From NCBI GenBank assembly GCA_938017825.1, contig CALIJE010000042.1:56938-120937 (forward strand): a stretch of DNA of 64,000 nucleotides. The letters are read 5' to 3'. Of the stretch, positions 16,307-25,209 are shown piece after piece. A model generated the notes under the pieces. That model saw only the letters and a program-made list of their open reading frames with translations. It ran no database searches and was not told where the DNA came from. A program made the translations under genes and the position numbers. The stretch is from an uncultured Flavobacteriaceae bacterium (GTDB lineage Bacteria > Bacteroidota > Bacteroidia > Flavobacteriales > Flavobacteriaceae). Position 1 is the stretch's first letter. Each line of letters starts with the position of its first letter.

Positions 16307-17650
16307 TTAAATTCCTAAATAGTTGCTTGGGGTAATCGCCTTTAGTTCGGTTTTGATTTGTTCGGAAACCGCTAGTGTATCGATAAATTGCGCAATTGAT
16401 TCTTGATTGATCTTTGCATTTGTACGGGTCAACCCCTTCAAGGCCTCATACGGATTTGGGTACCCTTCCCTTCTCAAAATGGTTTGAATGGCCTCTGCGA
16501 CTACGGCCCAATTGTTCTCTAAATCCTGATCGAATTTTTCTTTGTTCAATAGCAATTTGTTCAAACCTTTTAGGGTCGATTGGAAAGCGATCATTGTATG
16601 GGAAAAAGGTACCCCAACATTTCTGAGCACCGTACTATCGGTCAAATCGCGCTGTAATCGAGAAACAGGTAACTTGGCCGATAAATGTTCAAACAAGGCG
16701 TTGGCTATGCCCAAATTCCCTTCGGAGTTTTCAAAATCAATAGGATTTACTTTATGCGGCATTGCCGAGGAACCTACTTCGCCCTTTTTGATCTTTTGCT
16801 TAAAATAGTCCATCGAAACATAGGTCCAGAAGTCCCTATCCATATCCAATATTATCGTATTGATTCTTTTAAGGCCATCAAATAAGGCAGCCATATGATC
16901 GTAATGCTCAATTTGTGTAGTAGGGAAGGAATGGTGCAATCCCAATTTTTCCTGCACGAATCGTTGCCCGAATTTTTTCCAATCTATTGACGGATATGCT
17001 ACCTTGTGTGCATTGTAATTTCCAGTAGCTCCACCAAATTTCGCCGCGCTGGGTATATCGTTCAATAAATTAAACTGTTCTTTTAGTCGTTCTACGAAAA
17101 CATCGATTTCCTTGCCCAAGCGGGTAGGGGAAGCAGGCTGGCCATGGGTTCTCGCCAGCATTGGAATTGATGCCCATTCTGAAGCCAATTCCTTTATTTT
17201 TTCAAAAAGCTCAAAATACTTTGGTACATATACCTCGTTCATGGCCTCTTTTATCGAAAGCGGAATGGCCGTATTATTAATGTCTTGCGAAGTGAGTCCA
17301 AAGTGAATAAATTCTTTATACTCTTGCAGCCCTAGTTTGTCGAATTTTTCTTTGATAAAATATTCTACCGCCTTGACATCATGATTGGTTACCTGTTCTA
17401 TTTCTTTGATAGACAAGGCATCTTCAGAATCAAAATTTTGATAAATTTCTTGCAAAGCCGCAATTTTAGAATGATCAAAACTCTCTAATTGTGGCAAGGG
17501 TATTTCGCATAAAGCAATAAAATACTCAATTTCAACTTGAACGCGATATTTGATCAGCGCTTCCTCAGAAAAATAGGGGGCAAGATTCTCGGTTTTACCT
17601 CTATAGCGCCCGTCAATAGGGGAGATTGCATTCAATGGATGTAACGACAT
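16307..17650 (-). CDS. purB: Adenylosuccinate lyase
   Basis: Cytoplasmic enzyme of purine synthesis. It splits adenylosuccinate to AMP and fumarate and also SAICAR to AICAR. At 447 residues it is normal length. Fumarase/aspartase superfamily signatures are clear: TARTHGQPASPTRLGKE in the middle (catalytic His region), and SSAMPHKVNPIDFEN at about 288-302 with the catalytic Ser loop. HFGLTSQDINNTA lies before the first. It is the first gene of a two-gene leftward unit with a small membrane protein, behind a textbook Bacteroidota promoter. Confidence 0.97.
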   Translation of the reverse strand: MSLHPLNAISPIDGRYRGKTENLAPYFSEEALIKYRVQVEIEYFIALCEIPLPQLESFDHSKIAALQEIYQNFDSEDALSIKEIEQVTNHDVKAVEYFIKEKFDKLGLQEYKEFIHFGLTSQDINNTAIPLSIKEAMNEVYVPKYFELFEKIKELASEWASIPMLARTHGQPASPTRLGKEIDVFVERLKEQFNLLNDIPSAAKFGGATGNYNAHKVAYPSIDWKKFGQRFVQEKLGLHHSFPTTQIEHYDHMAALFDGLKRINTIILDMDRDFWTYVSMDYFKQKIKKGEVGSSAMPHKVNPIDFENSEGNLGIANALFEHLSAKLPVSRLQRDLTDSTVLRNVGVPFSHTMIAFQSTLKGLNKLLLNKEKFDQDLENNWAVVAEAIQTILRREGYPNPYEALKGLTRTNAKINQESIAQFIDTLAVSEQIKTELKAITPSNYLGI

Positions 17651-17684
17651 TTTGTGTGGTTCTTCGTTGTTTTTTACAAAAGGG

Positions 17685-17714
17685 CAAAGATACCCAATAG
17701 TTTGGTAAGTTCAA
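17685..17714 (-). promoter_or_regulatory. Promoter of purB
   Basis: Minus strand: TTG, 19 bases, TATCTTTG. This is a full match to the Bacteroidota TTG-N19-TAnnTTTG promoter, 35 bases before the purB ATG. Confidence 0.8.
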
Positions 17715-17765
17715 GTTTTGAATAGACTCAAAAGATGGCCTTTGCTATGGAAACATGAACTTACA

Positions 17766-18326
17766 TCATTTAAGCTTTTTCAAAATCATTCGCCCCCTAG
17801 CCTTGTATGCTGCGCTACCCGTATCATAATTTTGCTCTATGATCATCCTTAACTCAGGATGTACCCAATCGAATGTCTTGCCCAATAAGAACAAACAGGT
17901 CATAGAATAGGCTTTGGCCGCAACTTTTTGATCACTTATCAGCCAATCGAAGCATGCAGTTGTAATACGCTCCAAATGCCTTTCGTTCACTACTTCTTGA
18001 ATATTGTTTTTGGTTTTCGAGTAGAAGGACAAAACAAGATATTCACAAATTTTAGCTATTGGCCGAACCGATGAATCTAAGTGAACTTTTCCAAGATTTT
18101 CAGTGAAATAGTCTAAATACGGGTTGATAAAGCTCAGCTCAAACTTGGTAGTGAATTCAAGTACCCAGCAGGCACGGCTCGAAATAGTCTTGTCAACATC
18201 GAAGGCGATATCGAGTAAAGGTTTAATCAATTCCGGGTTGTTTACGACCAAATTTGCCATTTCTTGTCTTTTTTCACGAGAATGGTTTACATAATCCAAT
18301 CGATGATATAGTTCTTTAATTTCCAC
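17766..18326 (-). CDS. HEAT-like helical protein of unknown function
   Basis: A 186-residue, almost entirely helical protein. Repeating helix pairs (NPELIKPLLDIAFDVDKTISSRACWVLEF, LERITTACFDWLISDQKVAAKAYSMTCLFLL) resemble HEAT/ARM-type repeats, which bind proteins. No signal peptide or catalytic motif is visible. The start is GTG at 18324-18326; the next in-frame ATG is 22 codons later and would cut the first repeat. It lies upstream of purB on the same strand with 115 bases between and purB has its own promoter. I do not recognise a specific function. Confidence 0.75.
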   Translation of the reverse strand: MEIKELYHRLDYVNHSREKRQEMANLVVNNPELIKPLLDIAFDVDKTISSRACWVLEFTTKFELSFINPYLDYFTENLGKVHLDSSVRPIAKICEYLVLSFYSKTKNNIQEVVNERHLERITTACFDWLISDQKVAAKAYSMTCLFLLGKTFDWVHPELRMIIEQNYDTGSAAYKARGRMILKKLK

Positions 18327-18363
18327 AAAAATCGTAAATTAGCTAGTCCTCCAATTCAACTTA

Positions 18364-18837
18364 ATGAAAGTAGTAAAAAAAATCCCCCTTATCCTGTTAG
18401 TGGTGTTGGTTGCCATGCAATTTTATCGTCCGGAACAGAACTTTGCCCAAGGCAATCACACCAAAGTGTTTTTGAAACAAACAAACCCGCCGGAGGATGT
18501 CAAAACCATTCTTCAAGAAAGTTGCTACGATTGTCACAGTGACAATACCGTTTATCCGTGGTATAATAATGTGGCTCCAATTTCGTATTGGATTGCCGAC
18601 CATGTGCAAGATGGAAAAAAACACCTGAATTTTTCGGATTGGGAGAATTATTCGCCTAAAAAAGCGGCCCATAAACTTGAGGAGACGGCAGAAATGGTCT
18701 CAGAAGGAGAAATGCCTCTCAAAGAGTATACTTGGACACATGAAACTGCGCGCCTCACTGCGGAACAAATAGAGGCCTTGGTAGAGTGGGCCGAACAATC
18801 TAAGTTACTCTACGAATTAGGTCCTCAACCAGAATAG
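18364..18837 (+). CDS. Haem-binding (cytochrome c-like) secreted protein
   Basis: A 157-residue protein with an N-terminal hydrophobic signal or anchor (about residues 5-22) and one haem c attachment motif, CYDCHS (Cys54, Cys57, His58). It is followed by the pattern YPWYNNVAPISYWIADHVQDGK, typical of the Bacteroidota haem-binding domain family (PF14376). A Met in GEMPLKEY near residue 118 could be the distal ligand. It is probably a periplasmic electron carrier. Its last 38 bases overlap the convergent sirtuin gene on the opposite strand. Confidence 0.9.
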   Translation: MKVVKKIPLILLVVLVAMQFYRPEQNFAQGNHTKVFLKQTNPPEDVKTILQESCYDCHSDNTVYPWYNNVAPISYWIADHVQDGKKHLNFSDWENYSPKKAAHKLEETAEMVSEGEMPLKEYTWTHETARLTAEQIEALVEWAEQSKLLYELGPQPE

Positions 18838-19495
18838 GAACCCCCTTGGCGGCAGTTTCAGTAATGATCGTTAGATGGTTGTGGTCTTCCTCTGAAATAT
18901 TTGGTTTGGGATCAATGAAGTAAATAGGGGTGCCCTCTTTTGAAAAGTTGACCAGGCCTGCTGCTGGATAGACCTGCATAGAGGTACCTATAATCATAAC
19001 CACATCTGCCATTTCTACCAAAGCCGCGGCTGTATCGAGTAGGGGTACCATCTCTCCGAACCATACAATATGAGGTCTAAGTTGATGCCCATCCGGGCAG
19101 TTGTCCCCTATATTCAAATCTATGTCCCAATCGAGAATGGTTCGTTCATTGCCAATGCTTCTGGCCTTAAGCAGTTCGCCATGCAAATGCAATACGTTCG
19201 AACTTCCGCCACGTTCATGAAGGTCATCTACATTTTGAGTGATTATATGAACCTCATAAACTTCTTCCAACTTGGCCAAAGAAATATGTGCTGCATTGGG
19301 CTCTACCGTCTTAAGTTGCCTTCTTCTTTGATTGTAAAAATTCATGACTAAGTCGGGGTTTTTGGCGAAGCCCTGAGGAGATGCAACTTCCATTACGTCA
19401 TGACCTTCCCATAATCCGTCAGCATCTCGAAAGGTATTGATTCCGCTTTCCGCACTGACTCCTGCTCCGGTTAAAACAACGATTTTTTTCTTCAT
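18800..19495 (-). CDS. cobB: NAD-dependent protein deacylase, sirtuin
   Basis: A 231-residue Sir2-family enzyme that removes acyl groups from lysine using NAD. NAD-binding GAGVSAESG is at 10-18, TQNVDDLH at 86-93, and catalytic His105 in HLHGEL. FYNQRRRQ puts Tyr54 and Arg57 in the Y-x-x-R pair that marks class III sirtuins preferring acidic acyl groups (succinyl, malonyl). Only one Cys (133) remains where many sirtuins have a four-Cys zinc site, so structural zinc is probably absent. Located head-to-head with trmH, and its end overlaps the haem-binding gene on the other strand. Confidence 0.93.
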   Translation of the reverse strand: MKKKIVVLTGAGVSAESGINTFRDADGLWEGHDVMEVASPQGFAKNPDLVMNFYNQRRRQLKTVEPNAAHISLAKLEEVYEVHIITQNVDDLHERGGSSNVLHLHGELLKARSIGNERTILDWDIDLNIGDNCPDGHQLRPHIVWFGEMVPLLDTAAALVEMADVVMIIGTSMQVYPAAGLVNFSKEGTPIYFIDPKPNISEEDHNHLTIITETAAKGVPILVEDLIRRVT

Positions 19496-19541
19496 ACGTA
19501 TTGTTATTCCATCTAATTTAGACTTTTCTTACTTTAGTTTT

Positions 19542-20198
19542 ATGAACGATCAGAAGCTTTTGACGTATTTGGAGGGTTTTTTGACGCCAGAACGCAAAGC
19601 CAGATTCTTGGAAGTCTTAGAACAACGTACCAAGCTTATTACAGTGGCTATAGAGGATGTGTATCAAATGCACAATGCCAGCGCTGTAATTCGAAGTTGT
19701 GAGGTTTTTGGCATACAGGAAGCTCATGTCATTCAGAGCAAGTATGGAGAACGTTTAGATTCTAAAATTGCAATGGGTGCTGAAAAGTGGGTAGACGTAA
19801 AGCGCTACGATTCCACATTGGATTGCATTACCCATTTAAGGGCATCGGGATACAAGATTGTCGCAACAAGTCCGCATAAGGAAGACTGTGATCTTAAAGA
19901 CTTTGAACTTGAGGGTAAAACGGCACTTTTCTTTGGAACTGAACGTGATGGATTATCAAAGGAAGTTTTTGAACAAGCGGATGCGTATTTGAAGATTCCT
20001 ATGAATGGCTTTACCGAGAGTTTAAATATTTCGGTCTCAGCTGCGATTATCCTACAAACATTGACTGCACAGTTGCGCAATAGCAAGTTGCCATGGCGGC
20101 TGAGTCCTGAAGAAAAGCTCGATAAGCAGATAGATTGGGCAAAAAAGACCATTCAGAGTATAGATGATGTACTGGCAAGATATTATGGTCATAAATGA
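19542..20198 (+). CDS. trmH: tRNA (guanosine-2'-O-)-methyltransferase TrmH-like
   Basis: A 218-residue SpoU-family methyltransferase. TrmH methylates the ribose of G18 in tRNA. Family motifs are present: AVIRSCEVFGIQEAHV (motif 1 with the catalytic Arg), ALFFGTERDGLS (motif 2), and IPMNGFTESLNISVSAAI (motif 3, forming the knot). A C-terminal extension of about 40 residues matches TrmH rather than shorter TrmL. I chose ATG at 19542; the frame is open 35 codons further, but that part overlaps the divergent cobB and has no family resemblance. Confidence 0.92.
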   Translation: MNDQKLLTYLEGFLTPERKARFLEVLEQRTKLITVAIEDVYQMHNASAVIRSCEVFGIQEAHVIQSKYGERLDSKIAMGAEKWVDVKRYDSTLDCITHLRASGYKIVATSPHKEDCDLKDFELEGKTALFFGTERDGLSKEVFEQADAYLKIPMNGFTESLNISVSAAIILQTLTAQLRNSKLPWRLSPEEKLDKQIDWAKKTIQSIDDVLARYYGHK

Positions 20199-20246
20199 TT
20201 TTGAAGAATATAGGCTATATCAAATGATAATTCTAGATTACTAAAT

Positions 20247-20624
20247 ATGGAACATAATATGGTTGGATGGTTCGAAATTCCTGTTAACAATATGAATAGG
20301 GCGAAGCAATTTTACGAAGCTGTTTTCAGTATTAAAATTCAGCTCCATGATTTTAACGGACTCAAGATGGGGTGGTTCCCAATGGTACCCAATAAAAAAG
20401 GGATAACAGGTTCTTTGGTCGAACATGAAGCTTATGTTCCGAGTGCAACAGATGGTGCGGTATTGTATTTTTCGAGTGCAGACGTTGTTACAGAACTAGA
20501 CCGTGTAGCGGATGCTGGCGGAAAGGTCTTGCAGTCTAAAAAACAAATTGGTGAGGGCCACGGTTTCATGGCCGTTTTTCTCGATAGCGAAGGCAATAGA
20601 ATAGCGCTACATTCGCAACAGTAG
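20247..20624 (+). CDS. VOC superfamily protein (glyoxalase/bleomycin-resistance fold)
   Basis: A 125-residue protein with the two beta-alpha-beta-beta-beta modules of the VOC fold. The first begins MVGWFEIPVNNMNRAKQFYEAVF and the second GAVLYFSSADVVTELDRVADAGGKV, ending FLDSEGNRIALHSQQ. Metal-binding candidates are in strands 1 and 4 (His or Glu) but not certain. The close family in Bacteroidota has no defined substrate. It follows trmH by 48 bases and is convergent with the amylase gene, with an eight-base gap. Confidence 0.88.
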   Translation: MEHNMVGWFEIPVNNMNRAKQFYEAVFSIKIQLHDFNGLKMGWFPMVPNKKGITGSLVEHEAYVPSATDGAVLYFSSADVVTELDRVADAGGKVLQSKKQIGEGHGFMAVFLDSEGNRIALHSQQ

Positions 20625-20632
20625 TTCGCTGC

Positions 20633-22327
20633 CTAATTTGCCAGTTCTAGAAGTGCAATGTCATAATCATTGTCTAGCACTACCTTGCCTTTCTGGACAA
20701 TAACCTCAGTTTCGGAATAGGTATCATATAGTTTGGTTCCATCCCCGAAAAAGCCTTTTACCCAGAGCGATTTTTTGCCTTTCGGAAGGTCAAGACCAAC
20801 AGCCACCTTGTCCTTATACTCGCCATTTGTATAGGTACGGCTAAAGACGTACGGCTTCTTAGCCAATCGCTTGTGCTTACCAGCTCCAATGGCCGGGTGA
20901 TTGTCCCGGAACTTTCCTAGTTTTCGCCAATGGGAAATAATTCGCTGTGTTTCCGGTAAACTATCCAACTCTTCCCAATTCATAAAGGAACGCAAAGTAG
21001 CATCGCCGGCGGCACCCCAAATAGTAAGGTCTCTTGAGGTTTCATCCCCGTAATAAATTTGTGAAGTTCCCGGCGTAAGGAGCAAAACATTTGCGGTCTT
21101 GATGGGTTGCGTTCTCTCCTTGTCGAAAGGTTGCCCGTCGTCATGGGAGGTAAGGTAATTCACGACACCAAAACCCTTTAGTTTGGTGTGCAGTAAAGTA
21201 TTGTACTTTTTAAAAATCTCATCATAAGAATTCTTAGCATCATATTTCAGTTCAAAATTGATGAGGCTTTGCAGCCCATGTGCAAAATAATCTACCTTTT
21301 TGTCCCCAAAATCATATTCTCTTCCTCCAGATATCCCATAGTTGTATACCTCACCCATCATATAGAAATCATTATCATCTAAAACAAGCTCCGGGTTTCT
21401 TTTTTTCCATGTCTCGAACGCGTGAGAGGCCTCTGTATATAATTCGGCCCAGGCCTTTTCATCGGCATGCTTCACCGTATCTACACGAAAACCGTCTATG
21501 CCGAGGTCATTGACATAATCCGCCAACCATTTTATAATATAGAAGCGCGGCGCCCTCGGATATCCTGTTCGTTCGAAAAACAATTGTAGCTCATCCAATT
21601 CATTACTTAAGCGACCTTCCTGTTTCCATTTTGCAAGCAGGGCATCGGGTAATTCTACAGCTTCGTCCGATTCGGTCAAGATATCAGGAAGGTTATCCAC
21701 TAGAGAACATGCTGTTGTATTTTCATAGGTGGTGAATTGGCAAGTAGGGTCTTCGCGTACCCATTCTTTTGGCCATACGGGGTCAATTTCCGTTACAGGA
21801 CCCGTATGGTTCAGAACTACATCCATTAGTATTCGAATACCTTTTGAATGCGCAGTTTTTACCAATGCCTCTAAATCTTTTTTGGTCCCAAAGTTCGGAT
21901 CAAGTGCTGTCCAATCCTTGGTCCAGTAGCCATGATAACCATAGGTGTTGCCAGTACCTTCGTCGGTGGGGCCATGAATCTGCTCCACTACCGGGGTAAA
22001 CCAAATAGCGTTAACGCCTAAATCGCTGAAGTAATTTTCCTCGATTTTTTGGGTGATGCCTTGAATGTCGCCCCCCATAAAGCCGCGTAGTATCGCGGTC
22101 GAGTCTCTGCGCTCTAATGTAAGATCATTATCAGGATTACCATTATTAAAACGATCGGTCAACAAAAAGTATATATTGGCACCTTCCCAGACAAAGGGTG
22201 CTGTGCGTTTTTCAACTTCTGGCAGGCTGTCAACCACAGCTAAGGGCTCTTTGACTGCATTTTCATTCTTTTGTTTGCACGAAAAAAGAAATAGGGAAAC
22301 AACAAAAAGAATGGTGATTCTGGTCAT
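20633..22327 (-). CDS. GH13 alpha-amylase family lipoprotein
   Basis: A 564-residue lipoprotein (signal ends LFLFSCKQ, Cys17) with a GH13 (beta/alpha)8 barrel. Region I is DVVLNHTGP, region II GFRVDTVKHAD with the nucleophile Asp near 281, region III MMGEVYNYG with the acid/base Glu near 324, and region IV LTSHDDGQ with the transition-state Asp near 396. It acts on alpha-1,4 glucans or maltodextrins at the cell surface or in the periplasm. The small C-terminal beta domain is present. No SusC/SusD genes are adjacent, so this is not a full utilisation locus within the window. Substrate specificity is not determinable. Confidence 0.94.
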   Translation of the reverse strand: MTRITILFVVSLFLFSCKQKNENAVKEPLAVVDSLPEVEKRTAPFVWEGANIYFLLTDRFNNGNPDNDLTLERRDSTAILRGFMGGDIQGITQKIEENYFSDLGVNAIWFTPVVEQIHGPTDEGTGNTYGYHGYWTKDWTALDPNFGTKKDLEALVKTAHSKGIRILMDVVLNHTGPVTEIDPVWPKEWVREDPTCQFTTYENTTACSLVDNLPDILTESDEAVELPDALLAKWKQEGRLSNELDELQLFFERTGYPRAPRFYIIKWLADYVNDLGIDGFRVDTVKHADEKAWAELYTEASHAFETWKKRNPELVLDDNDFYMMGEVYNYGISGGREYDFGDKKVDYFAHGLQSLINFELKYDAKNSYDEIFKKYNTLLHTKLKGFGVVNYLTSHDDGQPFDKERTQPIKTANVLLLTPGTSQIYYGDETSRDLTIWGAAGDATLRSFMNWEELDSLPETQRIISHWRKLGKFRDNHPAIGAGKHKRLAKKPYVFSRTYTNGEYKDKVAVGLDLPKGKKSLWVKGFFGDGTKLYDTYSETEVIVQKGKVVLDNDYDIALLELAN

Positions 22328-22417
22328 AGGGTGAGATTTTTTGTATTGTGGAAAATATACCTGTGAGGCATGGTATATTTTTTCTAAAACTATAAAATGA
22401 TTGGGGAACTTGAAAAT

Positions 22418-23197
22418 TTATTTTTTGCGGTTGAGCACTTTGTATTCCTCATAACAACTGCTTATCGCATCTAGAATTTGAAGATCGTTGGCGGTAGTAA
22501 TAAATGATTTGGAATAGCTGCAATTGTTGAGAATATCCTCGATATCTACCTTTTCAATTTGCAACAACTCTTTCAACACCTCACGGTCAAATTTCCCGGC
22601 CAATAAATTGCGAATTTGGTCGTCTTCCTTAATTTTTCGGAGCTTGCGCATCTGTGCCGGTTTCTTCCCAAATAGATTCCGTAATAGGTCTGCGGGGTTG
22701 AGTATCGCTCCCAAGACTTTTGTGACCGCACTCGGACTTTTATTACCTGCCTCGTACCCAACGGAAAGACCAGAAATGCTGTATTGATAGGCAGTATTTA
22801 TAGGAAGGTTTTTTACATCTATTTCTAAATATCCTGTGAGCTGATAAGGCGTTACGATAACCTCTTCCAAGGCGTAGGCCAATTCGGTCATTGAAACCTT
22901 GGTATCCTTGAATTTGAACATATCATTCGTTACACGAATTTTCTGTGGCTTAAAGCCCAAGTAAGAAAAATACAAGGTGTCGTTGACCGCAGCTTTAATG
23001 GTAAATTCACCTTCTTCATTGGTAATGGTACCGATTACCTGGTTTAGATTTACCACATGAACACTTTCTAAAGGATCATCGGTCTGCGCATTGATGACAA
23101 GTGCTTTTATTTCATCCTCCTCGACTTTATCTTTTTTATTCTGGGCAAGTATAGATAGGGCGAGAAAGAAGAAAATTAACGTAAGATATTTTGCCAT
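22418..23197 (-). CDS. Secreted protein with carboxypeptidase-regulatory-like domain
   Basis: A 259-residue protein with a Sec signal (MAKYLTLIFFFLALSILAQ). A carboxypeptidase D regulatory-like beta domain spans about 28-115 (ALVINAQTDDPLESVHVVNL, GTITNEEGEFTIKAAVNDTLYFSYLGFKP), the module that often precedes TonB receptors. Here it is not followed by a barrel. The C-terminal half is helical and basic (LLRNLFGKKPAQMRKLRKIKEDDQ). Stand-alone proteins of this type are common in flavobacteria but have no assigned role. Monocistronic, between the amylase and the DEAD-box gene. Confidence 0.85.
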   Translation of the reverse strand: MAKYLTLIFFFLALSILAQNKKDKVEEDEIKALVINAQTDDPLESVHVVNLNQVIGTITNEEGEFTIKAAVNDTLYFSYLGFKPQKIRVTNDMFKFKDTKVSMTELAYALEEVIVTPYQLTGYLEIDVKNLPINTAYQYSISGLSVGYEAGNKSPSAVTKVLGAILNPADLLRNLFGKKPAQMRKLRKIKEDDQIRNLLAGKFDREVLKELLQIEKVDIEDILNNCSYSKSFITTANDLQILDAISSCYEEYKVLNRKK

Positions 23198-23256
23198 GCG
23201 TATTTTGTTAAAAACTGTTCTTGAACAGTTCCTAGGCTAAAATACTAAACAAAACC

Positions 23257-23282
23257 AAAAAATACGCCAGCGCGTATTTTTT
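23257..23282 (-). terminator. Intrinsic terminator of the DEAD-box helicase gene
   Basis: An 11-bp perfect stem AAAAAATACGC/GCGTATTTTTT with a four-base loop. Its symmetric A/T ends supply a T run on either strand; by position it serves the leftward helicase gene. Confidence 0.85.
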
Positions 23283-23308
23283 AGTTCTTATTTAACATTG
23301 TGATGGAG

Positions 23309-25090
23309 TTAGAAGAAATCACTCCTTTTTTTACTTCGGCGCTTGCCTGAGTTCGAAGCACTGTTGCGGTTTCCGCCACGATCACCTCTTCTTTTGCCAT
23401 AACCGGCTTTGTCCCTTTTTCGTCCTCGGTCACGACCTCCACCTCCGCCACCGCGTCTCCCTCCACCACCAGGGTTCTTGGAAACTTCGACATTTACGAA
23501 TCGCCCATCTACCTTAAATTCGGTAAAGGTGCTTAATATCTGGTCGGTAGTCGCAGATTCAGAATTGAAAAATGAAAAACTGTCCTTAACGTCGACCTTA
23601 AAAATATCTTCACGCCCCAGACCTGCGGTATCGCGGATAAAGTCTTTTAGGGACATCCAGTCATAGCCGTCTTTTTCACCTACATTGATAAAGTAACGTA
23701 CCGAGCCATTACCGCCACCATAGTTGCCACGCTCACCTTTTCGACTATCATTATCGCGACCGTTACTAACGGTGTTCAGGTCTTTTGATTTGTTATAGTA
23801 ATTCGAGAATCTCGTAAATTCAACCGAAACTATTTTTTTGATGAGCTCGTCCCGATCTATTTCTTTCAGTACCTCATTAATTGCTGGAAGGTAACTATCC
23901 ACATCATCGGCAATTTGCGTGTCCTTGATTTTGTTGGCCAAATGGTATAATTGAATCTCACAAATTTCAGGACCGGTCGGAATTTTTTTAGAAATGAATT
24001 TCTGTTGGATCTTCCGTTCAATGGCTTGAATTTTTCTCATTTCGCTGCGCGTCACTATGACCATTGAGATTCCAGACTTACCTGCACGCCCAGTTCGACC
24101 ACTGCGATGGGTATAGGTTTCAATTTCGTCGGGAAGTTGGTAATTGATCACATGGGTAATATCATCAACATCGATACCTCGCGCGGCCACATCGGTAGCG
24201 ACCAGCATCTGTATTTGTTTTTTGCGAAACGAGTTCATGACCAAATCGCGTTGATTTTGGCTGAGGTCTCCATGAAGTGCACCGGCATTGTAACCGTCTT
24301 CGATCAACTTTTCGGCAACCCGCTGGGTGTCTCTTTTCGTTCTACAAAATACAACCGAAAAAATATCGGGATTGGCATCTGCAAGTCTTTTGAGGGCAGG
24401 GTATCGGTCACGGCCGCCAACGGTATAGAATTCGTGCTGCACGGTAGAGGCTCCTGAATTTTTGGCACCCACAGTAATTTCTTGGGGACTGTGCATGAAT
24501 TTCCTTGCGATTATGGAAACCTCTTTTGGCATGGTCGCCGAAAATAACCAGGTAGACTTTTCGTCCGGTGTATTGGATAAAATGTCTTTAATGTCTTCAA
24601 AGAAACCCATGTTCAACATTTCATCGGCTTCGTCTAGAATACAATAATCTATTTTAGAGATATCGACCAAACGACGCCCTATCATATCTTTCATACGACC
24701 TGGTGTGGCTACAACTACCTGCGCACCTCGTTTAATTTGTCTGGCCTGTTCCGTAATGCTCGCTCCCCCGTAAATAGCTACTACATTGATATTCTTTTCG
24801 TATTTGGAGTACGCTTGCATTTCCTTGGTAATCTGCAAGCAGAGCTCACGTGTAGGCGATAAAATAAGGCCTTGGGTAGTTCTGCTGTTCGCATCTATTT
24901 TTTGAATTAGCGGAAAACCAAAAGCGGCCGTTTTGCCGGTTCCTGTTTGAGCAAGTGCAACCAAATCGGTTTCACTTTCCAATAAAATAGGGATTGCTTT
25001 TTCCTGTACTTCGGAAGGGGTTTCAAAACCCATGTCGGCAACAGCATCCAAGAGGGATTGCTGAAGCCCTAACGCTTCAAATTTTGTCAT
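23309..25090 (-). CDS. deaD: DEAD-box RNA helicase (DeaD/CsdA type)
   Basis: ATP-dependent RNA helicase of 593 residues, cytoplasmic, expected in ribosome assembly and cold adaptation. Q motif near residues 5-30, motif I AQTGTGKT at 47-54, PTREL at 79-83, DEAD at 153-156, SAT at 184-186, and HRSGRTGRAG near 325. A DbpA-type RNA-binding domain follows at about 465-540 (VRYFINVGEKDGYDWMSLKDF). The last 50 residues are a Gly/Arg/Lys-rich tail (GGGRRGGGGGGRDRGRKRD), giving nonspecific RNA affinity. A long leader of about 110 bases with a hairpin precedes the ATG, as in many cold-regulated genes. Confidence 0.95.
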   Translation of the reverse strand: MTKFEALGLQQSLLDAVADMGFETPSEVQEKAIPILLESETDLVALAQTGTGKTAAFGFPLIQKIDANSRTTQGLILSPTRELCLQITKEMQAYSKYEKNINVVAIYGGASITEQARQIKRGAQVVVATPGRMKDMIGRRLVDISKIDYCILDEADEMLNMGFFEDIKDILSNTPDEKSTWLFSATMPKEVSIIARKFMHSPQEITVGAKNSGASTVQHEFYTVGGRDRYPALKRLADANPDIFSVVFCRTKRDTQRVAEKLIEDGYNAGALHGDLSQNQRDLVMNSFRKKQIQMLVATDVAARGIDVDDITHVINYQLPDEIETYTHRSGRTGRAGKSGISMVIVTRSEMRKIQAIERKIQQKFISKKIPTGPEICEIQLYHLANKIKDTQIADDVDSYLPAINEVLKEIDRDELIKKIVSVEFTRFSNYYNKSKDLNTVSNGRDNDSRKGERGNYGGGNGSVRYFINVGEKDGYDWMSLKDFIRDTAGLGREDIFKVDVKDSFSFFNSESATTDQILSTFTEFKVDGRFVNVEVSKNPGGGGRRGGGGGGRDRGRKRDKAGYGKRRGDRGGNRNSASNSGKRRSKKRSDFF

Positions 25091-25100
25091 AATGTGTTTT

Positions 25101-25136
25101 ATAATCGCAAATATGTGTACTGCATAGAGCGATTAT
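25101..25136 (-). promoter_or_regulatory. Leader hairpin of deaD
   Basis: A perfect 8-bp inverted repeat (ATAATCGC/GCGATTAT) with a 20-base loop lies 10 bases before the deaD ATG on the minus strand. It could mask the ribosome entry region. Regulation by temperature is an inference. Confidence 0.45.
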
Positions 25137-25198
25137 TCTGTATAACCCATTCGACTCTCCACGCAACACCTGCCATACCGGCGGCATTTATTGAGCGG

Positions 25199-25206
25199 CA
25201 AAGATA
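25199..25206 (-). promoter_or_regulatory. Candidate -7 element of deaD
   Basis: Minus strand TATCTTTG, an exact TAnnTTTG match, located just past the rdgB stop. It predicts a leader of about 100 bases. No TTG is found at the -33 distance. Confidence 0.5.
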
Positions 25207-25209
25207 CGT

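Noticed and set aside
17766-18326. Second adenylosuccinate lyase or purB fragment
   Set aside because: It shares no lyase signature with purB and consists of helical repeats.
19437-19541. N-terminal extension of TrmH
   Set aside because: The in-frame extension overlaps the divergent sirtuin gene, is unlike the family, and an ATG at 19542 gives the standard N-terminus.
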